NCBI GenBank assembly: GCA_030151165.1
Contig: JASLEM010000120.1
Location: 1-11,943, forward strand
From: Burkholderiaceae bacterium
Lineage (GTDB): Bacteria > Pseudomonadota > Gammaproteobacteria > Burkholderiales > Burkholderiaceae
DNA length: 11,943 bases
Direction of reading: 5' to 3'
The notes beneath the pieces were generated by a model, which was given only the letters and a program-made list of their open reading frames with translations, was not told where the DNA came from and made no database searches. Position 1 is the first letter of the stretch. Each line of letters starts with the position of its first letter. Below are positions 1 to 6,653 of the stretch, piece by piece. The translations under genes were made by a program, and so were the position numbers.

Positions 1-905
1 GCAAGATCGGGCACACCGAAGTGCTGACCTTCGGCCTCGTGTTCATCGTGGCCGGCATCGCGTTCAAACTGGGCCTGGCGCCGTTCCACATGTGGGTGCC
101 GGACGTCTACCAGGGCGCGCCGACCGCCGTCACGCTGCTGATCTCGGGCGCGCCCAAGCTCGCGGCGTTCGCGATCTCGATCCGCATCCTGGTCGAGGGC
201 CTCGCCGACCTGTCGACCGATTGGCAGCAGATGCTGATCGTGCTGTCGGTGGTGTCGATGACGCTCGGCAACCTCGCCGCCATCGCGCAGAAGAATCTCA
301 AGCGCCTGCTGGCCTACTCTGCGATCGCGCAGCTGGGCTTCATGCTGCTGGGCTTGACGCCGCGCGTGGTCGACCTGACCGCGCAGGCCGCCACGCTCGC
401 CAGCACCAATTTCTACAGCTCGGCGATGTTCTACGTCATCACCTACGTGCTGACGACGCTGGGCACCTTCGGCCTGATCATGTTCCTGTCGCGCGAAGGC
501 TTCGAGAGCGAGGAGATCTCCGACCTCGCCGGCCTCGCCAAGCGCTCGCCGTGGGTGGCGGGCGTGATGACGATCTTCATGTTCTCGCTCGCCGGCATCC
601 CGCCGCTGGTCGGCTTCTACGCGAAGTTCGCCGTGCTGCAGGCGCTCGTCAGCACCGGCCTCAACGGCTACATCTGGCTGGCGGTCGTCGCCGTGCTGCT
701 GTCGCTGATCGGTGCGTACTACTACCTGCGCATCGTCAAGACGATGTGGTTCGACGAGCCCGCCGACGCCGCGGTGATCCAGGGCGACACCGGCACCACC
801 GTGCTGCTCGCGCTGAACGGCCTGGCCGCGCTCGGCTTCGGCCTGCTGCCGGACGGCCTGATGTCGCTGTGCCGCGAAGCGGTGCTGAAGGCGCTCACCA
901 CTTGA
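1..905 (+). CDS. nuoN: NADH-quinone oxidoreductase subunit N, 3' part (5' end outside window)
   Basis: This is an antiporter-like membrane subunit of respiratory complex I, which moves protons across the inner membrane while NADH reduces quinone. The first complete codon is at base 3 and about 300 C-terminal residues are present; the family is usually near 490, so roughly the first 190 are missing. Seen directly: about eight hydrophobic segments, the [15 protein letters not shown] signature of proton-translocating complex I subunits, a lysine inside the next helix (SGAPKLAAF), the polar loop [19 protein letters not shown], and the helix [17 protein letters not shown]. The lysines match the positions of the proton-channel lysines known in this family. 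nuoN normally closes the nuo operon, which fits the change to unrelated genes immediately downstream. The stop lies 22 bases before the next start, so the following gene may share the transcript. The identification is firm. Confidence 0.96.
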   Translation, partial: KIGHTEVLTFGLVFIVAGIAFKLGLAPFHMWVPDVYQGAPTAVTLLISGAPKLAAFAISIRILVEGLADLSTDWQQMLIVLSVVSMTLGNLAAIAQKNLKRLLAYSAIAQLGFMLLGLTPRVVDLTAQAATLASTNFYSSAMFYVITYVLTTLGTFGLIMFLSREGFESEEISDLAGLAKRSPWVAGVMTIFMFSLAGIPPLVGFYAKFAVLQALVSTGLNGYIWLAVVAVLLSLIGAYYYLRIVKTMWFDEPADAAVIQGDTGTTVLLALNGLAALGFGLLPDGLMSLCREAVLKALTT

Positions 906-927
906 TGATGGCTGCCGGGGCGCGCGC

Positions 928-1563
928 GTGAGCGAGAAGAACGTCGAGGCGATCGTCTCCGGCGGTTCTCCCGTGCACGCGACGCCTGGCGTCGACGAGC
1001 ATCTCGTCGAGCGCCGCGTCCGCTCCACGAGCGTGTACGACGGCAAGTTCCTCAAGGTCCGACACGACGATGTGCGCCTGCCCGGTGGCGGCCTGGCGAC
1101 GCGCGACTACGTCGTGCATCCCGGCGCCGTGATGATCGTGCCGCTCACCGACGACGGCCGCCTCGTGATCGAGCGCCAGCACCGCTATCCGCTGGATGCG
1201 GTGCTGCTCGAGTTCCCCGCCGGCAAGCTCGACCCGGACGAGACCACCCTCCATTGCGCGCAGCGCGAGCTGCTCGAGGAGACCGGCTACCGCGCACGCG
1301 AATGGGCGTTCGCGGGCCGCATGCACAACGCGCCGGCGTATTCGACCGAGTTCATCGAGGTCTGGTTCGCGCGCGGCCTCGTGCCCGGCGCGCAGCAGCT
1401 GGACGAGGGCGAATACGTCGAGGTCGTGCTGATGGACGAGGCCGAGCTGTTCGCGCTGTCCGCGCGCGGCGAGCTGACCGACGCCAAATCGATGGTCGGC
1501 CTGCTGCGCCTGCAACAGTGGCGCAGCGGCGCATGGACGCCGTCCTGGACGCTCGCGGAATGA
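928..1563 (+). CDS. NUDIX hydrolase, ADP-ribose pyrophosphatase type
   Basis: A cytoplasmic 211-residue protein that probably hydrolyses ADP-ribose or a related nucleotide-sugar diphosphate with magnesium. The NUDIX box is complete: G99, E105, then R113-E114-L-L-E117-E118-T-G120-Y121. It follows a typical ADP-ribose pyrophosphatase lead-in (YVVHPGAVMIVPL, then ERQHRYPLDAVLLEFPAGKLD). The NSY-like stretch NAPAYSTEFIEVWFARGL sits after the box, as in that subfamily. The start is a GTG overlapping the TGA of a trivial eight-codon ORF. No good Shine-Dalgarno sequence precedes it, so translation may depend on coupling with nuoN, which ends 22 bases upstream. The first 30 residues look poorly conserved, and an internal GTG at 973 is a possible alternative start. 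In related genomes this gene commonly follows nuoN (family knowledge). The exact substrate cannot be read from the sequence. Confidence 0.9.
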   Translation: MSEKNVEAIVSGGSPVHATPGVDEHLVERRVRSTSVYDGKFLKVRHDDVRLPGGGLATRDYVVHPGAVMIVPLTDDGRLVIERQHRYPLDAVLLEFPAGKLDPDETTLHCAQRELLEETGYRAREWAFAGRMHNAPAYSTEFIEVWFARGLVPGAQQLDEGEYVEVVLMDEAELFALSARGELTDAKSMVGLLRLQQWRSGAWTPSWTLAE

Positions 1564-1606
1564 CCGGCACGGCCTTCGCGCGATCGTCCGCAACGTCGCC
1601 GGCACG

Positions 1607-2092
1607 ATGAAAGTGCTCGACTTGCGCTGCGGCGCGGGGCATCCGTTCGAAGGCTGGTTCGCGTCCGAGGACGACTACGGCTCGCAGCGCGAGCGCGGCC
1701 TGCTCGATTGCCCGGTCTGCGGCAACGCCGACGTCGTTCGGCTCCCGAGCGCGCCGCGCCTCAACCTGTCCGGCGCGCGCGCACCGGCCGCCGAGGTGTC
1801 GCGCGAGGTCGAGCCCGCGTCCAGCGACGCGAGCGCCCCCGCGTCGGTCGAGCACGCGGTGCAGGGTTCCGCGACGCAGCGCTTCGTCGAAGCCGTCGCC
1901 GAGCTGCTGAAGAGCACCGAGGACGTCGGGACGCGTTTCGCCGAAGAGGCGCGCCGCATTCACTACGGCGAGCGCGACGCCAAGGCCATCCGCGGACAGG
2001 CCACGCCCGCCGAACGCGAGGCTCTGGCCGACGAGGGCATCGAGGTCTTCACGCTGCCCGTGCCGGTCCCGCCGAAGACGCCCTTGCAGTGA
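1607..2092 (+). CDS. DUF1178 family zinc-ribbon-like protein
   Basis: A 161-residue soluble protein of the DUF1178 family, whose function is not established. Seen directly: the N-terminal signature MKVLDLRCGAGHPFEGWF, then a CPVCGN knuckle. C8, H12, C35 and C38 could bind one zinc ion. The middle (about residues 55-95) is Ala/Ser/Pro/Glu-rich and low in complexity, a likely flexible linker. The C-terminal part has the family's basic-acidic helix, including IHYGERDAKAIRGQAT, and ends EGIEVFTLPVPVPPKTPLQ. The ATG lies 43 bases after the NUDIX stop on the same strand, without a strong Shine-Dalgarno sequence. The NUDIX-DUF1178 order recurs in Burkholderiales (family knowledge), suggesting co-transcription but not a defined shared pathway. 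The gene is convergent with the next one and is followed by a GC hairpin. Confidence 0.88.
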   Translation: MKVLDLRCGAGHPFEGWFASEDDYGSQRERGLLDCPVCGNADVVRLPSAPRLNLSGARAPAAEVSREVEPASSDASAPASVEHAVQGSATQRFVEAVAELLKSTEDVGTRFAEEARRIHYGERDAKAIRGQATPAEREALADEGIEVFTLPVPVPPKTPLQ

Positions 2093-2097
2093 CAGCG

Positions 2098-2116
2098 GCG
2101 GCCGGACGCCGGCCGC
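2098..2116. terminator. GC-rich hairpin between convergent genes, possible bidirectional terminator
   Basis: A perfect 8-base inverted repeat, GCGGCCGG-acg-CCGGCCGC, lies within the 30 bases separating the convergent stops at 2092 and 2123. All eight pairs are G-C, with a three-base loop. Neither strand shows a T tract after the stem, so this is not a textbook intrinsic terminator. Its position makes a terminator or mRNA 3'-end stabiliser the simplest reading. Confidence 0.4.
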
Positions 2117-2122
2117 GGCACG

Positions 2123-3577
2123 TCAATCGGGCATCAGCACGCCGGGGTTGAGCAGGCCACGCGGATCGAGCGCCGTCTTCAGCGCGCGCATCAACGACAC
2201 CGCCGTCGCCGGTTTCCGCATCGCCATCTCGTGCCGCTTCAGCCGCCCGATGCCGTGCTCGGCCGAGAACGTGCCGCCGAAGCGCGCCACGACGTCGTAG
2301 ACGCAGGCGTTGGCGGCATCCTCGAACTGCGCGAGAAAGGCCGCCGCGCCGGCGCCGGCCGGGGCCTGCAGGTTGTAGTGCAGGTTGCCGTCGCCCAGGT
2401 GGCCGAACGTGATGTGGCGCGCGCCCGGCGCGACCTCGACCAGCGCCGCGTCGGCCGCCTCGACGAACGCCGCGAGCGACGACAGCGGCACGCCGACGTC
2501 GTGCTTGATGTTGAGCCCTTCCTCGCCCTGGGCAAGCGGGATCGCCTCGCGCAGCGCCCACATCGTGCGCGCCTGCGCCTCGTTCTGCGCGATGGCGACG
2601 TCGAGCGCGTCGCCGGCCTCGATCGCCTGTGCGAGCGCGTGTTCCGCGCCCGCGCGCAGCGTCGTTTCGTCGTGCGGCGACGCGAGGTCGAACAACACGG
2701 CCCAACCTGCGCCGGCCGCGAACGGCAGCGGCAGGCGCAGTTGCGCGAAGTGGCGCTGCACGAGGTCCAGCGCCTCCGCGTTCATCGCCTCGAAGCCGAC
2801 CAGCTCCGCGTCGAACGCGCCGCGCAGCCGGCGCATCAGCGCGACGGCGTTCGCAAGCGTGGCGCACGCGGCCCAGCCGGTGACGCCGGCGCGCGGCTGC
2901 GGGTAGAGCCGCATCGTCGCCGCGGTGATGACGCCGAGCGTGCCCTCGCTGCCGACGAACAGGTCGCGCAGGTCGTAGCCGGTGTTGTCCTTGCGCAGGC
3001 CGTCGAGGTTGCTCCAGACGTCGCCGCTCGCGGTGACGACCTCCAGCCCCAGGCACAGCTCGCGCGCGTTGCCGAAGCGCAGCACCTGCGTGCCGCCGGC
3101 GTTCGTCGCGAGATTGCCGCCGATCGTGCAGCTGCCTTCGGCGGCGAGGCTCAGCGGGAACAGCAGCCCGGCCGCGGCGGCGGCGGCCTGCAGCTCCTGA
3201 AGCACGAGTCCCGCCTCGATCGTGATGGTCTGGTTGTCGGCGTCGATCCGGCGCACCGCGCGCATCCGCTTCAGGCTCAGCACGAGCTGCGTGCGTGTGT
3301 CGTCCGGCACGCCGCCGCCGACCAGCCCCGTGTTGCCGCCTTGCGGCACGATGCTCACGCCGTCGGCCCGCGCGCAGCGCCGCACGATCGCCGCGACCTC
3401 GTCGGTGCTCGCAGGCATCACGACCGCCAGGGCGCGCCCGTGGTAGCGCTTGCGCCAGTCGCGCTCGAAGGCGGCGAGGGCGGGGCGGTCGTCGCCGCTG
3501 CCGTTGTCGTCCACCAGCACATGGCCGGCGCCGACGATCGCGCGGAGGTCGTCGAGAAAGGCGTCGAGGTCGATCAC
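2123..3577 (-). CDS. FAD-linked 2-hydroxyacid dehydrogenase (D-lactate / D-2-hydroxyglutarate dehydrogenase type)
   Basis: A 484-residue flavoprotein of the VAO/GlcD group that oxidises a D-2-hydroxyacid to the 2-oxoacid, probably passing electrons to a flavoprotein or quinone. The FAD-binding PP-loop PQGGNTGLVGG is at about residues 78-88. GSCTIGGNLATNAGG (149-162) and DLRDLFVGSEGTLGVIT (202-218) also line the FAD site. The C-terminal FAD-oxidase domain carries GHLGDGNLHYN (392-402) and SAEHGIGRLK (438-447), the metal- and substrate-binding region of D-2-hydroxyglutarate and D-lactate dehydrogenases. Length matches the family. The start chosen is GTG at 3577, after a GAAGGA with a rather long 13-base spacing; an in-frame TTG at 3598 is an alternative. 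It lies 17 bases after the DUF2069 gene and is probably co-transcribed. There are no GlcE or GlcF partners nearby, so it is less likely to be glycolate oxidase subunit GlcD. The substrate is inferred, not shown. Confidence 0.9.
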   Translation of the reverse strand: MIDLDAFLDDLRAIVGAGHVLVDDNGSGDDRPALAAFERDWRKRYHGRALAVVMPASTDEVAAIVRRCARADGVSIVPQGGNTGLVGGGVPDDTRTQLVLSLKRMRAVRRIDADNQTITIEAGLVLQELQAAAAAAGLLFPLSLAAEGSCTIGGNLATNAGGTQVLRFGNARELCLGLEVVTASGDVWSNLDGLRKDNTGYDLRDLFVGSEGTLGVITAATMRLYPQPRAGVTGWAACATLANAVALMRRLRGAFDAELVGFEAMNAEALDLVQRHFAQLRLPLPFAAGAGWAVLFDLASPHDETTLRAGAEHALAQAIEAGDALDVAIAQNEAQARTMWALREAIPLAQGEEGLNIKHDVGVPLSSLAAFVEAADAALVEVAPGARHITFGHLGDGNLHYNLQAPAGAGAAAFLAQFEDAANACVYDVVARFGGTFSAEHGIGRLKRHEMAMRKPATAVSLMRALKTALDPRGLLNPGVLMPD

Positions 3578-3594
3578 GGGAACGGCGGCGTCCT

Positions 3595-4038
3595 TCAATG
3601 CGCGGTGCCGGCCTCGGCGCGCGCGTCGGCGGCCTCGGCCTCGATCGCCGCGACCTGCGCGCGCTTCGCGACCGCGTGGCGCCAGCGCACCTGTGTCGCG
3701 CACGCCGTGAAGAGCACGAAGGACAGCACGAGCTCGCCCGCCGCGAGCCAGTTCGACGGCGAACGGTCGGCGACCCGCACGGCCCCCTCGGCGACGTAGA
3801 GCCAGATCGCGAGGCTGAGCCAGCGGTAGGTGTACATGCGGTGCTTCAGCAGGCCCGGCAACGCGACCAGCAGCGGCAGCACCTTGAAGGCGAGCCGACC
3901 GTGGCCGGTGGGCGCCCAGACGAGCTCCCAGCCGACGCACAGCACTGCCAGCGCGACGGCCGACGCGACCGCGACGACGCGCGAGGCGGCGGTCACGCGA
4001 TCGGGCGCGGAGGGCGGTGTTGTCGAGGTATCGGCCAT
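3595..4038 (-). CDS. DUF2069 family inner-membrane protein
   Basis: A 147-residue membrane protein of the DUF2069 family, with no assigned function. Four hydrophobic segments are visible at about residues 19-38, 48-62, 74-90 and 99-115. The family signature KHRMYTYRWLSLAIWLYVAEG sits at residues 65-85 between the second and third. The C-terminal tail (about 116-147) is charged and Ala/Glu-rich, likely a cytoplasmic helix. The ATG at 4038 (MADTSTTPP) is preferred, but in-frame ATGs at 4047 and 4059 and a GTG at 3996 are also possible, and no Shine-Dalgarno sequence is obvious before any of them. The preferred start is only 19 bases from the divergent YihY start. The FAD dehydrogenase follows 17 bases after this stop and probably shares the transcript. 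Confidence 0.85.
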   Translation of the reverse strand: MADTSTTPPSAPDRVTAASRVVAVASAVALAVLCVGWELVWAPTGHGRLAFKVLPLLVALPGLLKHRMYTYRWLSLAIWLYVAEGAVRVADRSPSNWLAAGELVLSFVLFTACATQVRWRHAVAKRAQVAAIEAEAADARAEAGTAH

Positions 4039-4057
4039 GTTTGGCATGATAGTCGCC

Positions 4058-5293
4058 ATGGTGGATTCCAAGATCGTCGACAACCCGTCGCTGCTGTCGC
4101 TGTCGGGCGCACTGCAAACCCTGCGGACCTGGCCGTGGTTCGAGACCGTGCGCACGCTGCGGGCGCGTTTTCGCGACGACCGCCTCGGGCTGACGGCGAG
4201 CAGCCTCACGTTCACGACGCTGATCTCGCTCGTGCCGCTGCTGACGGTGATGCTCGCGATCTTCACGGCGTTCCCGATGTTCAGCGCGTTCCAGGGCGGG
4301 CTGGAGAAGTACTTCCTGCAGTCGCTCGTGCCGCCCAACATCGCCAAGCCGGTGCTGGGCGCGCTGACGATGTTCGCGACCAAGGCGAGCCGCCTGGGCA
4401 CGTTCGGCCTGATCGCGCTCGGCATCACCGCGATGGCGCTGATGCTGACCATCGACCGCACGCTCAATGCCATCTGGCGCGTGAAGAAGCCGCGCCCGAT
4501 CGCGCAGCGCGTGCTGATCTACTGGGCCGCCGTGACGCTGGGCCCGCTGATCCTCGGCGCGAGCCTGACGCTGACCTCGTATGCGATCTCGGCGTCGAGC
4601 GGCATGGTCGCGCAGATGACGGGCGGCGTGAGCTTCTCGCTCTCCGTGGCCGAGTTCTTCGCGCTCGCGTCGGCGATGAGCGCGCTGTACTTCTATGTGC
4701 CGAACGCGCCGGTGCAGTGGAACCACGCGACGGCGGGCGGCCTGTTCGTCGCGGCCGGCTTCGAGATCGCCAAGCGCGGCCTCGGCTGGTACCTCGGCCA
4801 GGTGCCGACGTACTCCAACATCTACGGCGCGTTCGCCACCGTGCCGATCTTCCTGCTGTGGATCTACCTCGGCTGGGTCATCGTGCTGTTCGGCGCGGTG
4901 ATCGCGGCGTACGCGCCGAGCATCCAGCTGCGCATGGTGCAGCACGGCCGGCGCCCGGGGCAGAACTTCGCGCTCGCGCTCGAGATCGTCCGCCGCCTGC
5001 AGCGTACCCGCGAGGCCGGCGAGCACGGCCTGACCTGCGTCAACCTCGCCGCCAGCCTGCGCATCGACCCGCTGCAGATCGAGACCGTGCTCGAGGCGCT
5101 GATGGGCCTCGACTGGGTCGGCCGCCTCGACGAGTCCGGCCAGTGCCGTTACGTGCTGCTGTGCGACCCCGCCCACACGCCGCTGCTGCCGCTCGTCAAC
5201 GCGCTGCTGCTCGCGCCGATCGACGCGCTCGGGCCGGCCCGTGCGCTGATGCAGGTCGACAAGATCCAGCTGTCGGACGTGCTGCCGGCCTGA
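4058..5293 (+). CDS. YihY/virulence factor BrkB family inner-membrane protein
   Basis: A 411-residue member of the YihY/BrkB family, often mislabelled ribonuclease BN. Its role is unsettled and transport or envelope functions have been suggested. Six hydrophobic segments are seen at about residues 48-75, 113-133, 152-175, 195-213, 226-245 and 257-285. Family motifs are present: RLGLTASSLTFTTLISLVPL near the N-terminus, the TIDRTLNAIWRVKK loop at 131-144, YFYVPNAPVQWNHATAGG at 211-228, and YSNIYGAFATVPIFLLWIY at 252-270. Residues about 300-411 form a soluble extension with a winged-helix look (GLTCVNLAASLRIDPLQIETVLEAL). The start is ATG at 4058; an in-frame ATG at 4046 is an alternative. The upstream gap of 19 bases leaves no room for a conventional leader. 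A small membrane protein gene begins 5 bases after its stop. Confidence 0.9.
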   Translation: MVDSKIVDNPSLLSLSGALQTLRTWPWFETVRTLRARFRDDRLGLTASSLTFTTLISLVPLLTVMLAIFTAFPMFSAFQGGLEKYFLQSLVPPNIAKPVLGALTMFATKASRLGTFGLIALGITAMALMLTIDRTLNAIWRVKKPRPIAQRVLIYWAAVTLGPLILGASLTLTSYAISASSGMVAQMTGGVSFSLSVAEFFALASAMSALYFYVPNAPVQWNHATAGGLFVAAGFEIAKRGLGWYLGQVPTYSNIYGAFATVPIFLLWIYLGWVIVLFGAVIAAYAPSIQLRMVQHGRRPGQNFALALEIVRRLQRTREAGEHGLTCVNLAASLRIDPLQIETVLEALMGLDWVGRLDESGQCRYVLLCDPAHTPLLPLVNALLLAPIDALGPARALMQVDKIQLSDVLPA

Positions 5294-5298
5294 CGCCC

Positions 5299-5967
5299 AT
5301 GCGCGACATCGCGAGCCCCAGCGGCACCTTCTCGCCCGAGTTCGCCCGCGCACGCACGCGTGCGATGGCCATCGTCGCGGGGCTGCTGGCCGTGCCGCTG
5401 GTGGCACTGGCGATCGAGGTCGGCTGGCGCTACGAGCGCTGGCACGCGGAGCTGCAGTCGGTGCGCTTCGCCGATCACTCCGAGAAGGTCAGCGCTGGCG
5501 CCTCGGCGGTCGCGATCACGGGCTACCTCGCGGTGACGGTGCGCAGCGACGTCGACTTCTTCGCGCTCGCCCGCACCGAGTCCACGTACCCGCAGGCCGA
5601 GGCCGAGCTGTGCGACTCGAGCCTGCCGCTGAAGGCCTGGCTGCACCCGATGCCGCGCGAGGTCGCGCCCGGCGACACGGGTTTCGCGTACGCGGTGCTG
5701 GTGCCGATCCGCGGCAAGGAGTTCGACCTGTCGAAGCCGGCCGGGGACGTCTGCGTGCGTTTTCGCGCCGTCACGATGAATCCGCTGAGCTGGGTGCGCT
5801 CGCGTGCCGTCGTCGTGCCGCTGCCCGACGAGCTGCGCGAGCAGATGGCGGCCTACGTGCGGCGCGGTGGCGTCTCCGAACTGACGCTCGACCCCGCCTG
5901 CGCGCCGCAGCTGTGCGAGCCGGACTTCTCGGCCTCGTCGGAGCTGCGTCCCGAGTCTCGCCCCTGA
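5299..5967 (+). CDS. Unrecognised single-pass membrane protein
   Basis: I do not recognise this 222-residue protein. Residues 1-22 are basic and polar (ending FARARTRAM). One hydrophobic segment follows at about 22-42 (IVAGLLAVPLVALAIEVGW), and then a soluble region of about 180 residues. The arrangement looks like a signal anchor with the C-terminal part in the periplasm. Four cysteines (C105, C152, C201, C206) all lie in that presumed periplasmic part and could form two disulphides. The region alternates short hydrophobic stretches with charged turns, such as AVAITGYLAVTV and AYAVLVPIRG, suggesting a beta-rich fold. The ATG is 5 bases after the YihY stop, so translation is probably coupled and a functional link to YihY is plausible. 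The reading frame, codon bias and stop look intact. The family is unknown. Confidence 0.78.
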   Translation: MRDIASPSGTFSPEFARARTRAMAIVAGLLAVPLVALAIEVGWRYERWHAELQSVRFADHSEKVSAGASAVAITGYLAVTVRSDVDFFALARTESTYPQAEAELCDSSLPLKAWLHPMPREVAPGDTGFAYAVLVPIRGKEFDLSKPAGDVCVRFRAVTMNPLSWVRSRAVVVPLPDELREQMAAYVRRGGVSELTLDPACAPQLCEPDFSASSELRPESRP

Positions 5968-5994
5968 CGCTGCGCGCGGGATCGCCGGCGGGCC

Positions 5995-6573
5995 TCAGGC
6001 CGCGTGAACGACCACCATCAGCGCGGTGACGGCCGCGTTGCCCGGGTTCGAGATCGCGTGCGCGACGTCGACGGCGTAGCGGGCCGTCTCGTTGCCGTGC
6101 AGCGTCGAGACGTCGGCGCCGGAGCGCACTTCCAGCGTGCCCGCGCCCAGCACGCTGAGGTGCTCGCGCGAACCCGGTTCGTGCGCCTCGGATTCGAGCT
6201 TGCCGCCCGGCTGCACGGTCAGCTCGTACCACTCGAACTGGCCGGCCAGCTCGATCGGGCCCAGGATGCGCAGCTCGCACTTGCCGTCCGGGCTGCGCAG
6301 CGAGGGCGTCGCGTGGCCGGCGATCGTGGTGATCGCGGGCAGGGCGGGGCGCTCGCCATCCAGCAGCTGGCCCAGCGGCACGCCCAGCGCGTTGGCCAGG
6401 CGCCAGACCACGGCGACCGTCGGATTGGCCTGGTTGCGCTCGATCTGCGACAGCATCGACTTCGAGACCCCGGCCAGGCGCGACAGCTCGTCCAGCGACA
6501 GCGCGCGCAATTGACGCAGTTCCGCCAGGGTATTGCCGACCCGCGGCGGTTCGACGGAGAGGTTGCGCGTCAT
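5995..6573 (-). CDS. XRE-family transcriptional regulator with C-terminal cupin sensor
   Basis: A 192-residue DNA-binding regulator, likely controlling the divergent kbl-tdh operon and itself. The helix-turn-helix covers about residues 15-70 (LAELRQLRALSLDELSRLAG, then SKSMLSQIERNQANPT). A cupin beta-barrel follows at about 118-188 and probably binds a small molecule or metal. In the usual cupin metal site the first ligand pair is HxH; here it reads E129-A-H131, followed by E137 and H172, so the first histidine is replaced by glutamate. Two adjacent ATGs exist, at 6576 and 6573. GAAGG at 6583-6579 stands 5 bases from the second but only 2 from the first, so the second is chosen. The gene is convergent with the preceding membrane protein gene and divergent from kbl. 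The regulator family is firm, while the target and ligand (threonine or glycine pathway) are inferred from position. Confidence 0.9.
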   Translation of the reverse strand: MTRNLSVEPPRVGNTLAELRQLRALSLDELSRLAGVSKSMLSQIERNQANPTVAVVWRLANALGVPLGQLLDGERPALPAITTIAGHATPSLRSPDGKCELRILGPIELAGQFEWYELTVQPGGKLESEAHEPGSREHLSVLGAGTLEVRSGADVSTLHGNETARYAVDVAHAISNPGNAAVTALMVVVHAA

Positions 6574-6578
6574 CATGG

Positions 6579-6583
6579 CCTTC
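6579..6583 (-). promoter_or_regulatory. Ribosome binding site of the XRE-cupin regulator
   Basis: GAAGG on the minus strand, 5 bases from the ATG at 6573 and 2 bases from the ATG at 6576. The spacing favours the downstream ATG as the translation start. Confidence 0.5.
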
Positions 6584-6616
6584 GTGACTTCTTGTGGGGC
6601 TTTCGGCGTCGCCGAC

Positions 6617-6645
6617 TTGACGGGCGGGCCGATGTTCCTGATACT
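6617..6645 (+). promoter_or_regulatory. Predicted sigma-70 promoter of kbl-tdh
   Basis: TTGACG at 6617-6622 matches the -35 consensus at five of six bases. After a 17-base spacer, GATACT at 6640-6645 matches the -10 consensus at four of six. Transcription would begin near 6652, directly at the palindrome 6654-6669 and about 63 bases before the kbl ATG. This is the best -35/-10 pair I found in the window. It was found by eye and has not been scored. Confidence 0.5.
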
Positions 6646-6653
6646 GCACACGC

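Noticed and set aside
905..931. Eight-codon ORF overlapping the nuoN stop and the NUDIX GTG
   Set aside because: Too short, Ala-rich and without a ribosome binding site; a chance ORF is the simplest view.
2231..3799. A 522-codon plus-strand open frame opposite the FAD dehydrogenase and DUF2069 genes
   Set aside because: It is Arg/Ala/Val-rich with no domain motif and mirrors a frame whose codons are G/C-ending. The opposite strand encodes a complete, motif-rich flavoprotein.
3295..5298. Long plus-strand open frame running into the 222-residue membrane protein
   Set aside because: The part before 5299 is a shadow of DUF2069 and YihY. The real product begins at the ATG after the YihY stop.
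5968..5994. Hairpin in the convergent gap between the membrane protein and the regulator
   Set aside because: Only an 8-base CGCCGGCG-type palindrome without a proper loop or T tract, expected by chance at this GC content.
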